Assembly: GCA_030832095.1 (NCBI GenBank)
Contig: JAURJT010000060.1
Coordinates: 1 to 64,000, forward strand
Direction of reading: 5' to 3'
DNA: 64,000 nucleotides
Origin: Gammaproteobacteria bacterium
Lineage (GTDB): Bacteria > Pseudomonadota > Gammaproteobacteria > Burkholderiales > Burkholderiaceae_B
The position numbers and the translations under genes were made by a program. Under the pieces are notes generated by a model, which saw nothing but the letters and a program-made list of their open reading frames with translations, did not search any database and was not told where the DNA came from. Below are positions 56,382 to 64,000 of the stretch, in pieces; positions within the stretch are counted from its first letter, which is position 1, and every line of letters starts with the position of its first letter.

Positions 56382-57329
56382 TTAATTTTTTCCCAGTGTC
56401 CTAGCGTACTCTTTGTGGATGTAGTCGATGAAGCTTTGGGCTGCGCTAGAGACCTCATTTTTTTTACGTACGACTACTCCGTAGCGTCTTGCTAGTGCCA
56501 CATCCGTAACTCGAAGTGTAGGTCGTTTGTGTTTTGCGTTCGCCTGAGCCATTGATTTTGGAAGAAAAGTAATTCCGTTGCCTGCATCCAGCATGCCAAG
56601 TAAGGTATTTAGTTGCGAAGCCTCGCGAAGAGATTGGATTGGCAGATTACGTTTTTTTCCTTCCTCCGCTATCATACGGATAAGAGTTGTGTATCTGTCC
56701 AATATCAATAGGGGATATTTAAGGACTTTTTCAAGCACGACTTCCTTAAATTTGGCTAATGGATGCCCTCTCGGCACGACAAGCAATAGCTCTTCGTCTG
56801 CAAGGGTTTGAAAACGTAGCTTGTTTGAGTCGCCGTCAAAGGCGATCACTGCAAGATCAGCCTCGCCGGACTGCACTTTGTCGATTACCTCAGGGTATTG
56901 CAGATCGAGAAGACGGATATGAACATCGGTGTACAGTTTCTGATAGCCATTAAGAATGCTGGGCAACGCGATCGCAGCAATCATGGGTGTTGCCGCTATC
57001 ACAATCCTATGACTACCTCGATTTGTTCGGGTGTCAAACTCTTTCACAATTTCTTTTAGGCCTACTAACGCGACCTGACTCTGCTCATAGAGTCTGAGGC
57101 CATCTTTGGTTGGCTCCATCCTGCGGGTGGAACGGACAAGCAAACTAATGCCAAGACGGTCTTCTAGACGTTGGATACGAGCGGTAATAGACGGCTGCGA
57201 CACATGCATACGCAGGGCTGCCTTGCTAAAACTACCTAAATCGATAACAGCAATAAAGGTCTCTAATTCAATTAGATCAACTCTAAGTGAGTATGAATCA
57301 GATCCATTTGTTGGTCGTGATTTAAGCAA
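56382..57329 (-). CDS. LysR-type transcriptional regulator
   Basis: 315 residues. The N-terminal winged helix-turn-helix is IELETFIAVIDLGSFSKAAL with RMHVSQPSITARIQRLEDRLG as the recognition part; a periplasmic-binding-like effector domain covers ~100-300. The only in-frame standard start is TTG 57329, which leaves ~16 residues before the usual beginning, so the true start is uncertain. It is divergent from the flavin reductase gene and probably controls 57512-62215. Its sequence is A+T-rich like that operon. Confidence 0.88.
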   Translation of the reverse strand: MLKSRPTNGSDSYSLRVDLIELETFIAVIDLGSFSKAALRMHVSQPSITARIQRLEDRLGISLLVRSTRRMEPTKDGLRLYEQSQVALVGLKEIVKEFDTRTNRGSHRIVIAATPMIAAIALPSILNGYQKLYTDVHIRLLDLQYPEVIDKVQSGEADLAVIAFDGDSNKLRFQTLADEELLLVVPRGHPLAKFKEVVLEKVLKYPLLILDRYTTLIRMIAEEGKKRNLPIQSLREASQLNTLLGMLDAGNGITFLPKSMAQANAKHKRPTLRVTDVALARRYGVVVRKKNEVSSAAQSFIDYIHKEYARTLGKN

Positions 57330-57376
57330 TTTTGTTCTTCACTATTTATTTGTATCTCTTATAAGTCTATCAGCAA

Positions 57377-57389
57377 TTACGAATTGTAA
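57377..57389. promoter_or_regulatory. Candidate LysR box (T-N11-A)
   Basis: The palindrome TTAC-gaatt-GTAA lies 48 bp before the LysR start in the 182-bp divergent spacer. It has the exact T-N11-A form of LysR-family recognition sites. It probably serves autorepression and activation of the divergent operon. Confidence 0.55.
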
Positions 57390-57511
57390 GAATCATGTGT
57401 CGGCCTGATACTTACTCCATCAAACAAAAAGGGCTGCAGGTTTTAACCCGCCAAGGGTGTTGCATGACCCAAATCACCCAACTGGAAAATGATGAGTAGA
57501 GGCGAAAAAAA

Positions 57512-58060
57512 GTGACTTATGCGACACCCACCACCGCTGAACAAAATAGGGGATCAACCCCAGCGGAGACGTTCGATACGAAAGAATACCGGCGGGCAAT
57601 GGGAGTCCTTCCTACGGGTGTCGCCATTATCACGACGAGGGACAACGCTGCCGAGCCTGTGGGTCTCACCTGTAACTCCTTTACTTCTGTTTCACTCGAA
57701 CCTCCGTTAGTTTTATGGAGCATGCGTAAAGCTAGTAAGTCGATCGAAATATTTCGCGAGACGCAGTCTTTCGCAATTAACGTACTGGCGCAGGATCAGG
57801 ACCACTTGTCGCACCGATTCGCGACTAGCAGTATTGAAAAGAAGTTTGAAAGTGTGGCGTGGACGTCCGGATATTTAGATTTACCGTTGATTGACCATTG
57901 CATGGCTCAGTTTCAGTGCACCATATTTAGTAAACATGATGCTGGCGATCACATCATATTTATTGGAAAAGTTGAACGTTTCGAGGCCGTACGCGAAAGT
58001 AGTTCGCTAGTTTTTTACAAAGGCACGTACATGATGCTCGCCCAAGCGCAACATCTGTAG
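57512..58060 (+). CDS. Flavin reductase domain protein
   Basis: 182 residues, GTG start. It belongs to the flavin-reductase-like family: FRRAMGVLPTGVAIIT-type opening (YRRAMGVLPTGVAIITTR), GLTCNSFTSVSLEPPLVLWS, FAINVLAQDQDHLSHRFA, and a C-terminal HIIFIGKVERFEA. It reduces FMN with NAD(P)H and hands it to a monooxygenase; the LLM-class partner is encoded 2.8 kb downstream in the same orientation. It is the first gene of the putative operon and divergent from the LysR gene. Confidence 0.87.
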   Translation: MTYATPTTAEQNRGSTPAETFDTKEYRRAMGVLPTGVAIITTRDNAAEPVGLTCNSFTSVSLEPPLVLWSMRKASKSIEIFRETQSFAINVLAQDQDHLSHRFATSSIEKKFESVAWTSGYLDLPLIDHCMAQFQCTIFSKHDAGDHIIFIGKVERFEAVRESSSLVFYKGTYMMLAQAQHL

Positions 58061-58114
58061 CAACGAGTTAACGCCGTTCTCAAACTAAAAGTAACACTTA
58101 AGGAGACAATTAAG

Positions 58115-59098
58115 ATGAAAACAAAATTATTCAGACAAGTGTTGTCGGCAACCTTACTGATCGCTGGCTTAGCTGGGACGATTCATTCTACCCAGTCTAT
58201 AGCGCAAGGCTATCCTGATAAACCCATCAGAATTATCGTTCCCTATGGGCCCGGCGGCGGAACTGATATTTTGACTCGAAATATCGCAGATCGATTAGCT
58301 AAAAAATTAGGCCAAAGCATCATTGTCGAAAATCGTCCAGGAGCTGATGGAATTATTGGTACCGGTATTGTGGCGACAGCTAAACCTGATGGATACACCT
58401 ACTTGATGGCTGTCGATAGCCACATTATGAATCCGCTCCTTTATAAGACTTTACCTTATGACACGTTTAAGGATATGACTGGCGTGACGCTCATTGCGCG
58501 GTCGCCATATATTTTTGTCACAAAGGCAGATCAACCCGGAAACAATATAAAAGAGTTTGTAGAGGAAACTCGTAAAGAGCCCAATAAGCACTCGTTAGCA
58601 AACTCTGAAAAATTTTCACTGTTGTTAAATCAAGCGTTTGCATCAAATGAAAAATTAGACGTGATTCATGTGCCATACAAAGGCAGTGGTCCTATGCTGA
58701 TAGATGTGGCGGCTGGTACGGTAACAATGTCGCCAACGAGCATACTTGCCTCAATTCCTTATTTGCAATCTGGTCGAATGAAAGCGTTAGGGGTCACTGG
58801 GAATGAGCGTTCCCCTGCAGTTCCAAACGTACCGACATTAAAAGAACAAGGTTTTGATAGTTACGACTTTTACGTCAACTACGGTTTGTATGCGCCCGCG
58901 GGCACGCCTCGAAAGATTTTAGAAACGATGCGAATAGCGGTGAAAGATGTCGTCGAAACACCAGAAATGAAAGCTATTCTTATCGACAAGGGCGCGGTGC
59001 CAATTGCGAATTCAATTGATGAATTTAATGCCTTGCAAAAAGCCAATTTTGAAAATCTAAAAAGATTAGCTGAGAAATTTAACCTTAAGGCTGAGTAG
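58115..59098 (+). CDS. TctC/Bug-type solute-binding protein (second)
   Basis: 327 residues with AAGGAG before the ATG and a signal peptide (~1-31, ending IAQ). Family motifs: YPDKPIRIIVPYGPGGGTDIL, IIVENRPGADGIIG, KPDGYTYLMAVDSHIMNPLLY. The base composition is much lower in G+C than the first TctC-type gene (20 of 60 bases in 58261-58320 against 32 of 60 in 54001-54060), so it is not a recent duplicate. It probably captures the substrate of the following enzymes. No permease genes are adjacent. Confidence 0.9.
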   Translation: MKTKLFRQVLSATLLIAGLAGTIHSTQSIAQGYPDKPIRIIVPYGPGGGTDILTRNIADRLAKKLGQSIIVENRPGADGIIGTGIVATAKPDGYTYLMAVDSHIMNPLLYKTLPYDTFKDMTGVTLIARSPYIFVTKADQPGNNIKEFVEETRKEPNKHSLANSEKFSLLLNQAFASNEKLDVIHVPYKGSGPMLIDVAAGTVTMSPTSILASIPYLQSGRMKALGVTGNERSPAVPNVPTLKEQGFDSYDFYVNYGLYAPAGTPRKILETMRIAVKDVVETPEMKAILIDKGAVPIANSIDEFNALQKANFENLKRLAEKFNLKAE

Positions 59099-59106
59099 AG
59101 ATCGCG

Positions 59107-60480
59107 ATGAAAGAAATACGTATGTTGTCAGTTACGCCCATTCTTGGCTACGGATTCCCTGAGGCGTCACTAGAAGCCGGCATGTTGCTGAAGCCCCATG
59201 CAATTGGGGCGGACGGTGGCAGTACGGATCCGGGACCATTTTATTTAGGAGATGGCAAGGCATTTTGTTCACGCATGGCGATGAAGCGTGATTTGAGACT
59301 GATGCTAATTGCTGGTTTAAAAGCGGATGTGCCTGTAATCGTTAGTACATCAGGCGGGGCAGGTGGTGAGCCACATCTACAGATGATGTCGGAAATAGTG
59401 CACGAAATTGCGAACGAAGAAAACTTAACTTTCAAGCTTGCGTTAATACATTCGGAACAAGATCCTACCTTTATAAAGAAGCGGGTAAGTGAGGGAAGGG
59501 TACGTGCAGCGTCGAAGCAACCAGCGCTAACAAATAATGCGATCGAAGCCGCGGTACGAATCGTTGGCCTCATGGGACCAGAGCCTTATATTCGAGCACT
59601 TGATGAAGGTGCACAGGTCATTTTAGCTGGGCGTAGCACTGATCCTGCGCCTTGGGCAGCAGTTGCGATTCGCGGTGGCATTCCACCTGCACAGGCTTGG
59701 TATTCGGGGAAGATGCTGGAGTGTGGGTCTGAGCCTGCAGTGCCTAAGAAGGAGGGGTGTCTGTTAGCACGCGTGACGCCGAGCTACGTCGAATTAGAGC
59801 CCACCAACTCAGTACAAAAATGTACGGTGTTATCTGTAGCAAACTTTGCTTTACATGAGAATCCCAGTCCAATTCATCACTTAGAACCAGGTGGCATGCT
59901 TGACACAGAGAATTGCAAATTTGAGCAAGTTACTGAAAGAGTTGTTCGAGTGAGCGGGATGATATGGAAGCCGTCAGACGCCTATACGATCAAGATTGAG
60001 GGTGTTAGACGCACGGGGTATAAAGCGATCACGATATGTGCGACACGCGATCCAGTGTTGATTCGCGGGATTGCTGCGTATTTAAAAAATGCTCAAGATA
60101 TCATCGCAGAGAAAACGACTGCTTTTGGCGTCAAGGCTAATGAATATCAGCTCTCAATTCGCAGTTATGGGCGCGACGGTGTCATGGGAAATAGAGAGCC
60201 ACTGCAGGACCAAGTTCCCCATGAAATGTGTTTCGTCGCAGAGGTGATTGCGAAGACACAGGATGAGGCTAATGCAGTAATGGGTATCGTTCGACTGACT
60301 TTATTGCATTCGGATTTTCCTGGCCGCTTGTGTAAAGAGGGAAATATGGCGATTCCGTTTTCACCCTCCGATATAGAACTGGGCGCTGCTTACGAGTTCA
60401 ACGTTTATCACATTGTTGAGGCGGATGATCCGTACGGACTTTTTCCGATTGAGTATCAGATAGTAGGAGAAAAGAGATGA
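59107..60480 (+). CDS. AtuA-like protein (DUF1446 family)
   Basis: 457 residues. The DUF1446/'acyclic terpene utilisation AtuA' family pattern is present: GYGFPEASLEAGM, IGADGGSTDPGPFYLG, VSTSGGAGGEPHL, a central GRSTDPAPWAAVAIRGGIPP and HHLEPGGMLDTENC, and a C-terminal NVYHIVEADDPYGLFPIEYQ. Family members occur in acyclic-terpene and leucine/isovalerate-type catabolism, but no reaction has been firmly assigned that I can cite. It overlaps the next gene by 4 bp. Confidence 0.85.
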   Translation: MKEIRMLSVTPILGYGFPEASLEAGMLLKPHAIGADGGSTDPGPFYLGDGKAFCSRMAMKRDLRLMLIAGLKADVPVIVSTSGGAGGEPHLQMMSEIVHEIANEENLTFKLALIHSEQDPTFIKKRVSEGRVRAASKQPALTNNAIEAAVRIVGLMGPEPYIRALDEGAQVILAGRSTDPAPWAAVAIRGGIPPAQAWYSGKMLECGSEPAVPKKEGCLLARVTPSYVELEPTNSVQKCTVLSVANFALHENPSPIHHLEPGGMLDTENCKFEQVTERVVRVSGMIWKPSDAYTIKIEGVRRTGYKAITICATRDPVLIRGIAAYLKNAQDIIAEKTTAFGVKANEYQLSIRSYGRDGVMGNREPLQDQVPHEMCFVAEVIAKTQDEANAVMGIVRLTLLHSDFPGRLCKEGNMAIPFSPSDIELGAAYEFNVYHIVEADDPYGLFPIEYQIVGEKR

Positions 60481-60788
60481 CACGGTTAATCGACTTGGCA
60501 AGTGTCTGTAAAAGTAAAAATGCGGGACCATTTGATTTAACGATCGATGTCATTTTCAGCTCGAGAGCTTTATTTGATCGAGTTGCTGCAACTGGCATTT
60601 TGAATGCGGCCTTGTTTGCGACACTTTACAAAGTCAGGGAAAGTGATGTGTTATTTACCCCCTATCCGGCAGCCAATGCTTTCAAAGCTACCTTACCTCG
60701 ACTTCACCCAGCCGGATCCATCGATGATCGCGATGTGTACGGCGCTCAGCAGCATGCCCCAATACTTTATGTTGATATTCCCGACTAA
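60477..60788 (+). CDS. DUF4387 domain protein
   Basis: 103 residues, beginning MTRLIDLASVCKSKNAGPFDLTIDV and including FSSRALFDRVAATGILN, FTPYPAANAFKATLPRL and GAQQHAPILYVDIPD. This is the DUF4387/AtuA C-terminal-like ferredoxin-fold domain that is either fused to or encoded beside DUF1446 proteins. The 4-bp overlap with the AtuA-like gene suggests a 1:1 complex. Function unknown. Confidence 0.82.
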   Translation: MTRLIDLASVCKSKNAGPFDLTIDVIFSSRALFDRVAATGILNAALFATLYKVRESDVLFTPYPAANAFKATLPRLHPAGSIDDRDVYGAQQHAPILYVDIPD

Positions 60789-60832
60789 AGCAAAGTTCAT
60801 TAGGGCGAATTATTTATTCTTTAGGATTTAAC

Positions 60833-62215
60833 ATGAATCAATCATCAAGAAAGATGACCATGATAGGCTTTTTGCAGGCTCAAAATTGCTCGGTATATCC
60901 TGGAAGTTGGCGTCACGCCGCGACCATGACGGATTTTTTGACCCCTGAGTACTACCAGCGTATCGCTCGTGTGTTGGAAGAGGGGAAATTCCATATGGCT
61001 TTTTTTGACGATCGCTTGGCGATGCCGGATATTTATTCTGGAGATCATCGCGATACAGTCGCCCATGGCATCCGTGCAACAAAGCTCGATCCAACCATCG
61101 TGTTGGGCGCCATGGCTGGAGTCACTACCAAACTTGGTTTGGGCGCAACTTACTCGACAACCTACTATGAACCTTTTCACGTTGCACGATTGTTTGCAAC
61201 GCTTGATCTAATGACCAAAGGTCGGGTAGCCTGGAACGTGGTCACGTCCCTCAATGATTCCGAGGCGGCAAACTTTGGCCAAAACGGCCATTTAGAGCAT
61301 GATTTGCGCTATGACCGCGCTGACGAATTTCTTGAAACTGCACTCGGCCATTGGGACACGTGGGAAGAGGAGGCTTTAGTTGTTGACAAGGAAAGTGGCT
61401 TGTTCGCGCATCCCGAAAAAGTTAAACGACTTGATCACGAAGGGAAATTCTTTAATTCGCGCGGGCCTTTTACAGTGCCAAGGTCGCCCCAAGGTCAACC
61501 CGTTTTGTTACAGGCCGGTCAGAGTGGTCGCGGCAAGGCCTTTGCCGCAAGGTGGGCTGAACTTATTTTTGTTGTGTATCCGAATTTGAAGATTGCAAAA
61601 AAACAATATGCCGATATGAAAGCGACCATCGCAGAGGCAGGCCGTGATCCCGAAAAAGTGCAAATTGCGACAGCCGTATATGTAGTCGTTGCGGAAACGG
61701 ATGAATTAGCTCAGCAGAAATTTGAGTATATGGACAAATTAGCAAAGCCCGAAGATGCGCTCGCATTAATTTGTGAAGTTTTGAACTACGATTTTTCAAA
61801 ACGTGATTATGAGACACCATTGTCTGATGATGATATGGCTGCTGTGTCAGGTTGGCAGGCATTTAGGGACCGTGTAGTAACCCTTAGTGGCAAGCCGAAT
61901 CCGTCCGTTCGTGATTTTGTTGAGTATTCAAATCGCGCCAGATTGAGAGAGTTCAATGTTTTTATTGGTTCACCCAAGACTGTGGCGGATGAAATGGAGC
62001 AATGGTTTAAAGAAGGCGGATGCGATGGTTTTGTCCTAACGCCAACGCACATGCCGGGGTCTTATGAGGACTTCGTGCGACTGGTCGTTCCGGAGCTGCA
62101 ACGCAGAGGCCTCTACCGGACCGATTATGAGGGTGACACACTTAGATCGAATCTCGGTTTACCGTATGCAAATAGTGGAGATTGGAAGACGCAAGCATTT
62201 CCACACAAGAAATAA
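60833..62215 (+). CDS. LLM-class flavin-dependent monooxygenase (NtaA/SnaA/DszA group)
   Basis: 460 residues, the length of the NtaA/SnaA/DszA branch of the luciferase-like superfamily. Motifs in order: KMTMIGFLQAQNCS, FFDDRLAMPDIYSG, LGLGATYSTTYYEPFHVARLF, TKGRVAWNVVTSLNDSEAANFG, PQGQPVLLQAGQSGRGK and FVYPNLKIAKK-type region, with CDGFVLTPTHMPGSYEDF near the end. It would insert oxygen using reduced FMN from a reductase such as the one at 57512. Substrates of the branch include sulfur compounds, nitrilotriacetate and pristinamycin precursors; the natural substrate here is unknown. Confidence 0.9.
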   Translation: MNQSSRKMTMIGFLQAQNCSVYPGSWRHAATMTDFLTPEYYQRIARVLEEGKFHMAFFDDRLAMPDIYSGDHRDTVAHGIRATKLDPTIVLGAMAGVTTKLGLGATYSTTYYEPFHVARLFATLDLMTKGRVAWNVVTSLNDSEAANFGQNGHLEHDLRYDRADEFLETALGHWDTWEEEALVVDKESGLFAHPEKVKRLDHEGKFFNSRGPFTVPRSPQGQPVLLQAGQSGRGKAFAARWAELIFVVYPNLKIAKKQYADMKATIAEAGRDPEKVQIATAVYVVVAETDELAQQKFEYMDKLAKPEDALALICEVLNYDFSKRDYETPLSDDDMAAVSGWQAFRDRVVTLSGKPNPSVRDFVEYSNRARLREFNVFIGSPKTVADEMEQWFKEGGCDGFVLTPTHMPGSYEDFVRLVVPELQRRGLYRTDYEGDTLRSNLGLPYANSGDWKTQAFPHKK

Positions 62216-62265
62216 GCTCCTCTGATTCAGGTAAGGGCCAGGCTGCAAGAGCCACGCGCAGTCGG

Positions 62266-62922
62266 CTAAGCCCTAATCGCCTCAAACTTTTTGTCGTGCA
62301 TCACGTCTTCAACCGATTGCCCTGCACGTACAGCTTGCACCATGCCGTCTTGGCGTGAGGCGATGCGTTGCGCTAATGCCAACACTTCGTCGATTTTTGC
62401 TGCAGGCACAAAGACGGTACCGCAGCGGTCTGCAATCACATAGTCATCTTCGCACACGGTTACACCTGCCACAACAATCGGCGTACCTGAGGCGATTTGT
62501 ACTAAGCGATTGCGCGCGCTGATCATGGTCAGCCCACGACCATACACGGGGTAGTCGATGGATTCGCTGCCTTCAATGTCGCGGCCCATGCCGTCAATCA
62601 CCGAGCCGCGTATCCCTTTCATCTTGGCGGCGTTGGCCAAGATATCGCCCCAACACGAAATCCCTTCAGTGCCACCAGTAATGACTAGGATGCGATCATC
62701 GGTCGTGACGCTGGCAATCACAGGTGAAATCAAATGCACCGTTGGTGCCGTGCCCGTCTTGGGCCCGAGCTGAATCGTTGACGCCCGCCCGACAATCTTG
62801 GGGCAGTTCCATAAAGGTCGTAACCCATAGGTGGCGCCAGGTAGCCCCATAAAATCCAGGGCGTCAGACACTGTATTGGTATCTAGTGAGGCGAGGGTGA
62901 TGAGCGTGGCGTCTTGAGGCAC
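62266..62922 (-). CDS. RraA-like / hydroxy-oxo-acid aldolase family protein
   Basis: 218 residues. LDTNTVSDALDFMGLPG at the start, GWAILANAAKMKGIRGSVIDGMGRD-type core (DILANAAKMKGIRGSVIDGMGRD, here split over two lines of the fold) and VVVAGVTVCEDDYVIAD. The family includes 4-hydroxy-4-methyl-2-oxoglutarate aldolase/oxaloacetate decarboxylase and the RNase E inhibitor RraA. With a catabolic context, an aldolase or decarboxylase role is more likely. It lies 2 bp downstream of the hydrolase gene. Confidence 0.82.
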   Translation of the reverse strand: MPQDATLITLASLDTNTVSDALDFMGLPGATYGLRPLWNCPKIVGRASTIQLGPKTGTAPTVHLISPVIASVTTDDRILVITGGTEGISCWGDILANAAKMKGIRGSVIDGMGRDIEGSESIDYPVYGRGLTMISARNRLVQIASGTPIVVAGVTVCEDDYVIADRCGTVFVPAAKIDEVLALAQRIASRQDGMVQAVRAGQSVEDVMHDKKFEAIRA

Positions 62923-62924
62923 GG

Positions 62925-63806
62925 TTACTTCATCCCAGTAATTGAAGCCACCATCGCACGCGGATCGCGCTGCGGCCAGCGACCGCTGCTGGCGTGCTGA
63001 AAAAACTGCTCAAGTGCATGATTGAACTCGTTGGGCATTTCGATGTTCATCGTGTGCCCACAGTTAGGCAAAATCGCCAGCGCAGCAGAGGGGATGGTTT
63101 CTTTCAGCATCAGCCCCGGCTTCAAGCAAGGCCAGTCTTCGTCGCCGTTGATGATCAGGGTTGGCACGGTCAGCTTTTGCAATTGGTCTTTTAAGTTGTA
63201 GAGCGAAGGCCGTTCGCGTTGAACCCCCAACTGCGTGTTGGCCGAGCCCAACGCCGAGTGACCATAAAATTGCTCAATAAACTCTGCAAAGCCACGTGGG
63301 TCGGCGCGCTCAAACGACAAGCGGGTGGGACCAAACGCATACTTGTCGACAAAGGCTTTCATGCCTTGTTCGAGTAGCATCTTGGCGCTTGCCTCAGCCT
63401 CTTTACGAAACTGATCGCGCTGTTCAAGTTCGGCGCCATAGCCGCAACCCGCCACGACTAACGATAGTGCGCGGTCTGGGTGCTGTAAACCAAAATGCAA
63501 GGTAGCAAAGCCGCCCATCGACAGGCCAACAATATGAGCCTTTTTGATCTTTAGGTGATCCATCACAGCTAAGATATCTGCCACGGCGCGGTTTTGCGAA
63601 TACGACGACACTTCGGGCGGCACCGATGAAGGTGGATAGCCACGCGCGTTGTACGTGACGCATTGATAGCGACGCGCAAAATGCCGAATTTGAGGCTCCC
63701 AGCTTTCTTTGTGCCCAGCAAACTCATGAACAAAAATAATTGGGTCACCTGAGCCGGTAGTTTCGTAGCAAAGGTCAACGCCATCGTCGGTGCGTGCGGT
63801 CAGCAT
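62925..63806 (-). CDS. Alpha/beta hydrolase
   Basis: 293 residues. Oxyanion-side HEFAGHKESWEPQI, nucleophile elbow GLSMGGFAT with Ser, the catalytic Asp in LIINGDEDWPCLKP and His in LPNCGHTMNIE. It resembles enol-lactone and C–C-bond hydrolases of catabolic operons. GGAG nine bases before the ATG supports the start. It is followed by the RraA-like gene; both return to the higher G+C of the core and read opposite to the island. Confidence 0.88.
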   Translation of the reverse strand: MLTARTDDGVDLCYETTGSGDPIIFVHEFAGHKESWEPQIRHFARRYQCVTYNARGYPPSSVPPEVSSYSQNRAVADILAVMDHLKIKKAHIVGLSMGGFATLHFGLQHPDRALSLVVAGCGYGAELEQRDQFRKEAEASAKMLLEQGMKAFVDKYAFGPTRLSFERADPRGFAEFIEQFYGHSALGSANTQLGVQRERPSLYNLKDQLQKLTVPTLIINGDEDWPCLKPGLMLKETIPSAALAILPNCGHTMNIEMPNEFNHALEQFFQHASSGRWPQRDPRAMVASITGMK

Positions 63807-64000
63807 ATTAAGTGTTCTCCGTTGTAACTGTTTAAGCTTTGCATGGGGGTATCAGGCGCGTCAAGAGATCTTGTTGCTTTGGCCTCGTTCTTGCCTGAAT
63901 GCGGTTTGCTTTTTTGCTCACTGTCGGTCAATCCCTGAAGGCTGGCGATCAATCATCACTGCCTTTTTATCAGTCTCCAAAAGCGTTCAATCAACCACCA
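63807..64000. other. Right edge, upstream of the hydrolase gene
   Basis: 194 bp of non-coding sequence holding the hydrolase ribosome site. No gene, repeat or clear promoter was recognised. Confidence 0.4.

Overview
The window is chromosomal DNA from a betaproteobacterium, most likely Burkholderiales / Alcaligenaceae (the Bordetella–Achromobacter–Pusillimonas–Orrella group). The evidence is a Par27-like parvulin next to bolA and yciB, the block rne–rluC–HAD … maf–yceD–rpmF–plsX–fabHDG–acpP–fabF–rpoE–rseA–rseB–mucD–lepA–lepB–rnc–era–recO, an intracellular PHA depolymerase, and 'Bug'/TctC-type orphan solute-binding proteins. Base composition looks close to balanced, lower than classical Bordetella. 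The genus cannot be fixed from this window. No rRNA, tRNA, IS element, prophage or CRISPR array was recognised.

Layout. 1-4365: 3' end of ligA, a minus-strand run (msrB, yciB, bolA, par27-like), then a complete ECF biotin transporter bioM–bioN–bioY. 4410-5183: an outer-membrane-barrel gene that seems to lack its 5' end. 5256-10929 (minus): a branched-chain-amino-acid-type ABC transporter (livG–livF–livK–livH–livM) followed by a periplasmic metallo-beta-lactamase-fold hydrolase. 11108-15103 (minus): fdxA, fpr, phaZ, an rnfB-like ferredoxin and nth. 15244-22210 (plus): pncB, ridA, relA, trpB, trpA, accD. 22416-25445 (minus): rne with a long Ala/Pro-rich tail and a structured leader.

25953-48049 is mainly conserved core: rluC, a HAD phosphatase, msrP–msrQ, an AmiD-like amidase, an RsmI-like methylase, maf, yceD–rpmF, fatty-acid synthesis (plsX, fabH, fabD, fabG, acpP, fabF), the envelope-stress sigma system (rpoE, rseA, rseB, mucD), and the lepA–lepB–rnc–era–recO block. 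Several spacers here carry short tandem arrays: nine 16-bp units at 30374-30512 that include the amiD start codon, heptads at 35035-35089 (with a smaller set at 3080-3114), and a duplication over the maf start.

From 48154 onward the content is accessory and catabolic. An AMP-ligase, acyl-CoA dehydrogenase, ThDP enzyme and alcohol dehydrogenase read leftward. Divergent from them lie a TctC-type binding protein with a short-chain dehydrogenase, then an RHH antitoxin/ParE toxin pair. 56382-62215 is a visibly A+T-richer island: a LysR regulator divergent from a flavin reductase, a second TctC-type binding protein, an AtuA-like (DUF1446) plus DUF4387 pair, and an LLM-class flavin monooxygenase. 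It looks like an inducible uptake-and-oxidation pathway for an unidentified organic acid and is the best candidate here for an undescribed system. It is followed by an RraA-like aldolase and an alpha/beta hydrolase on the opposite strand.
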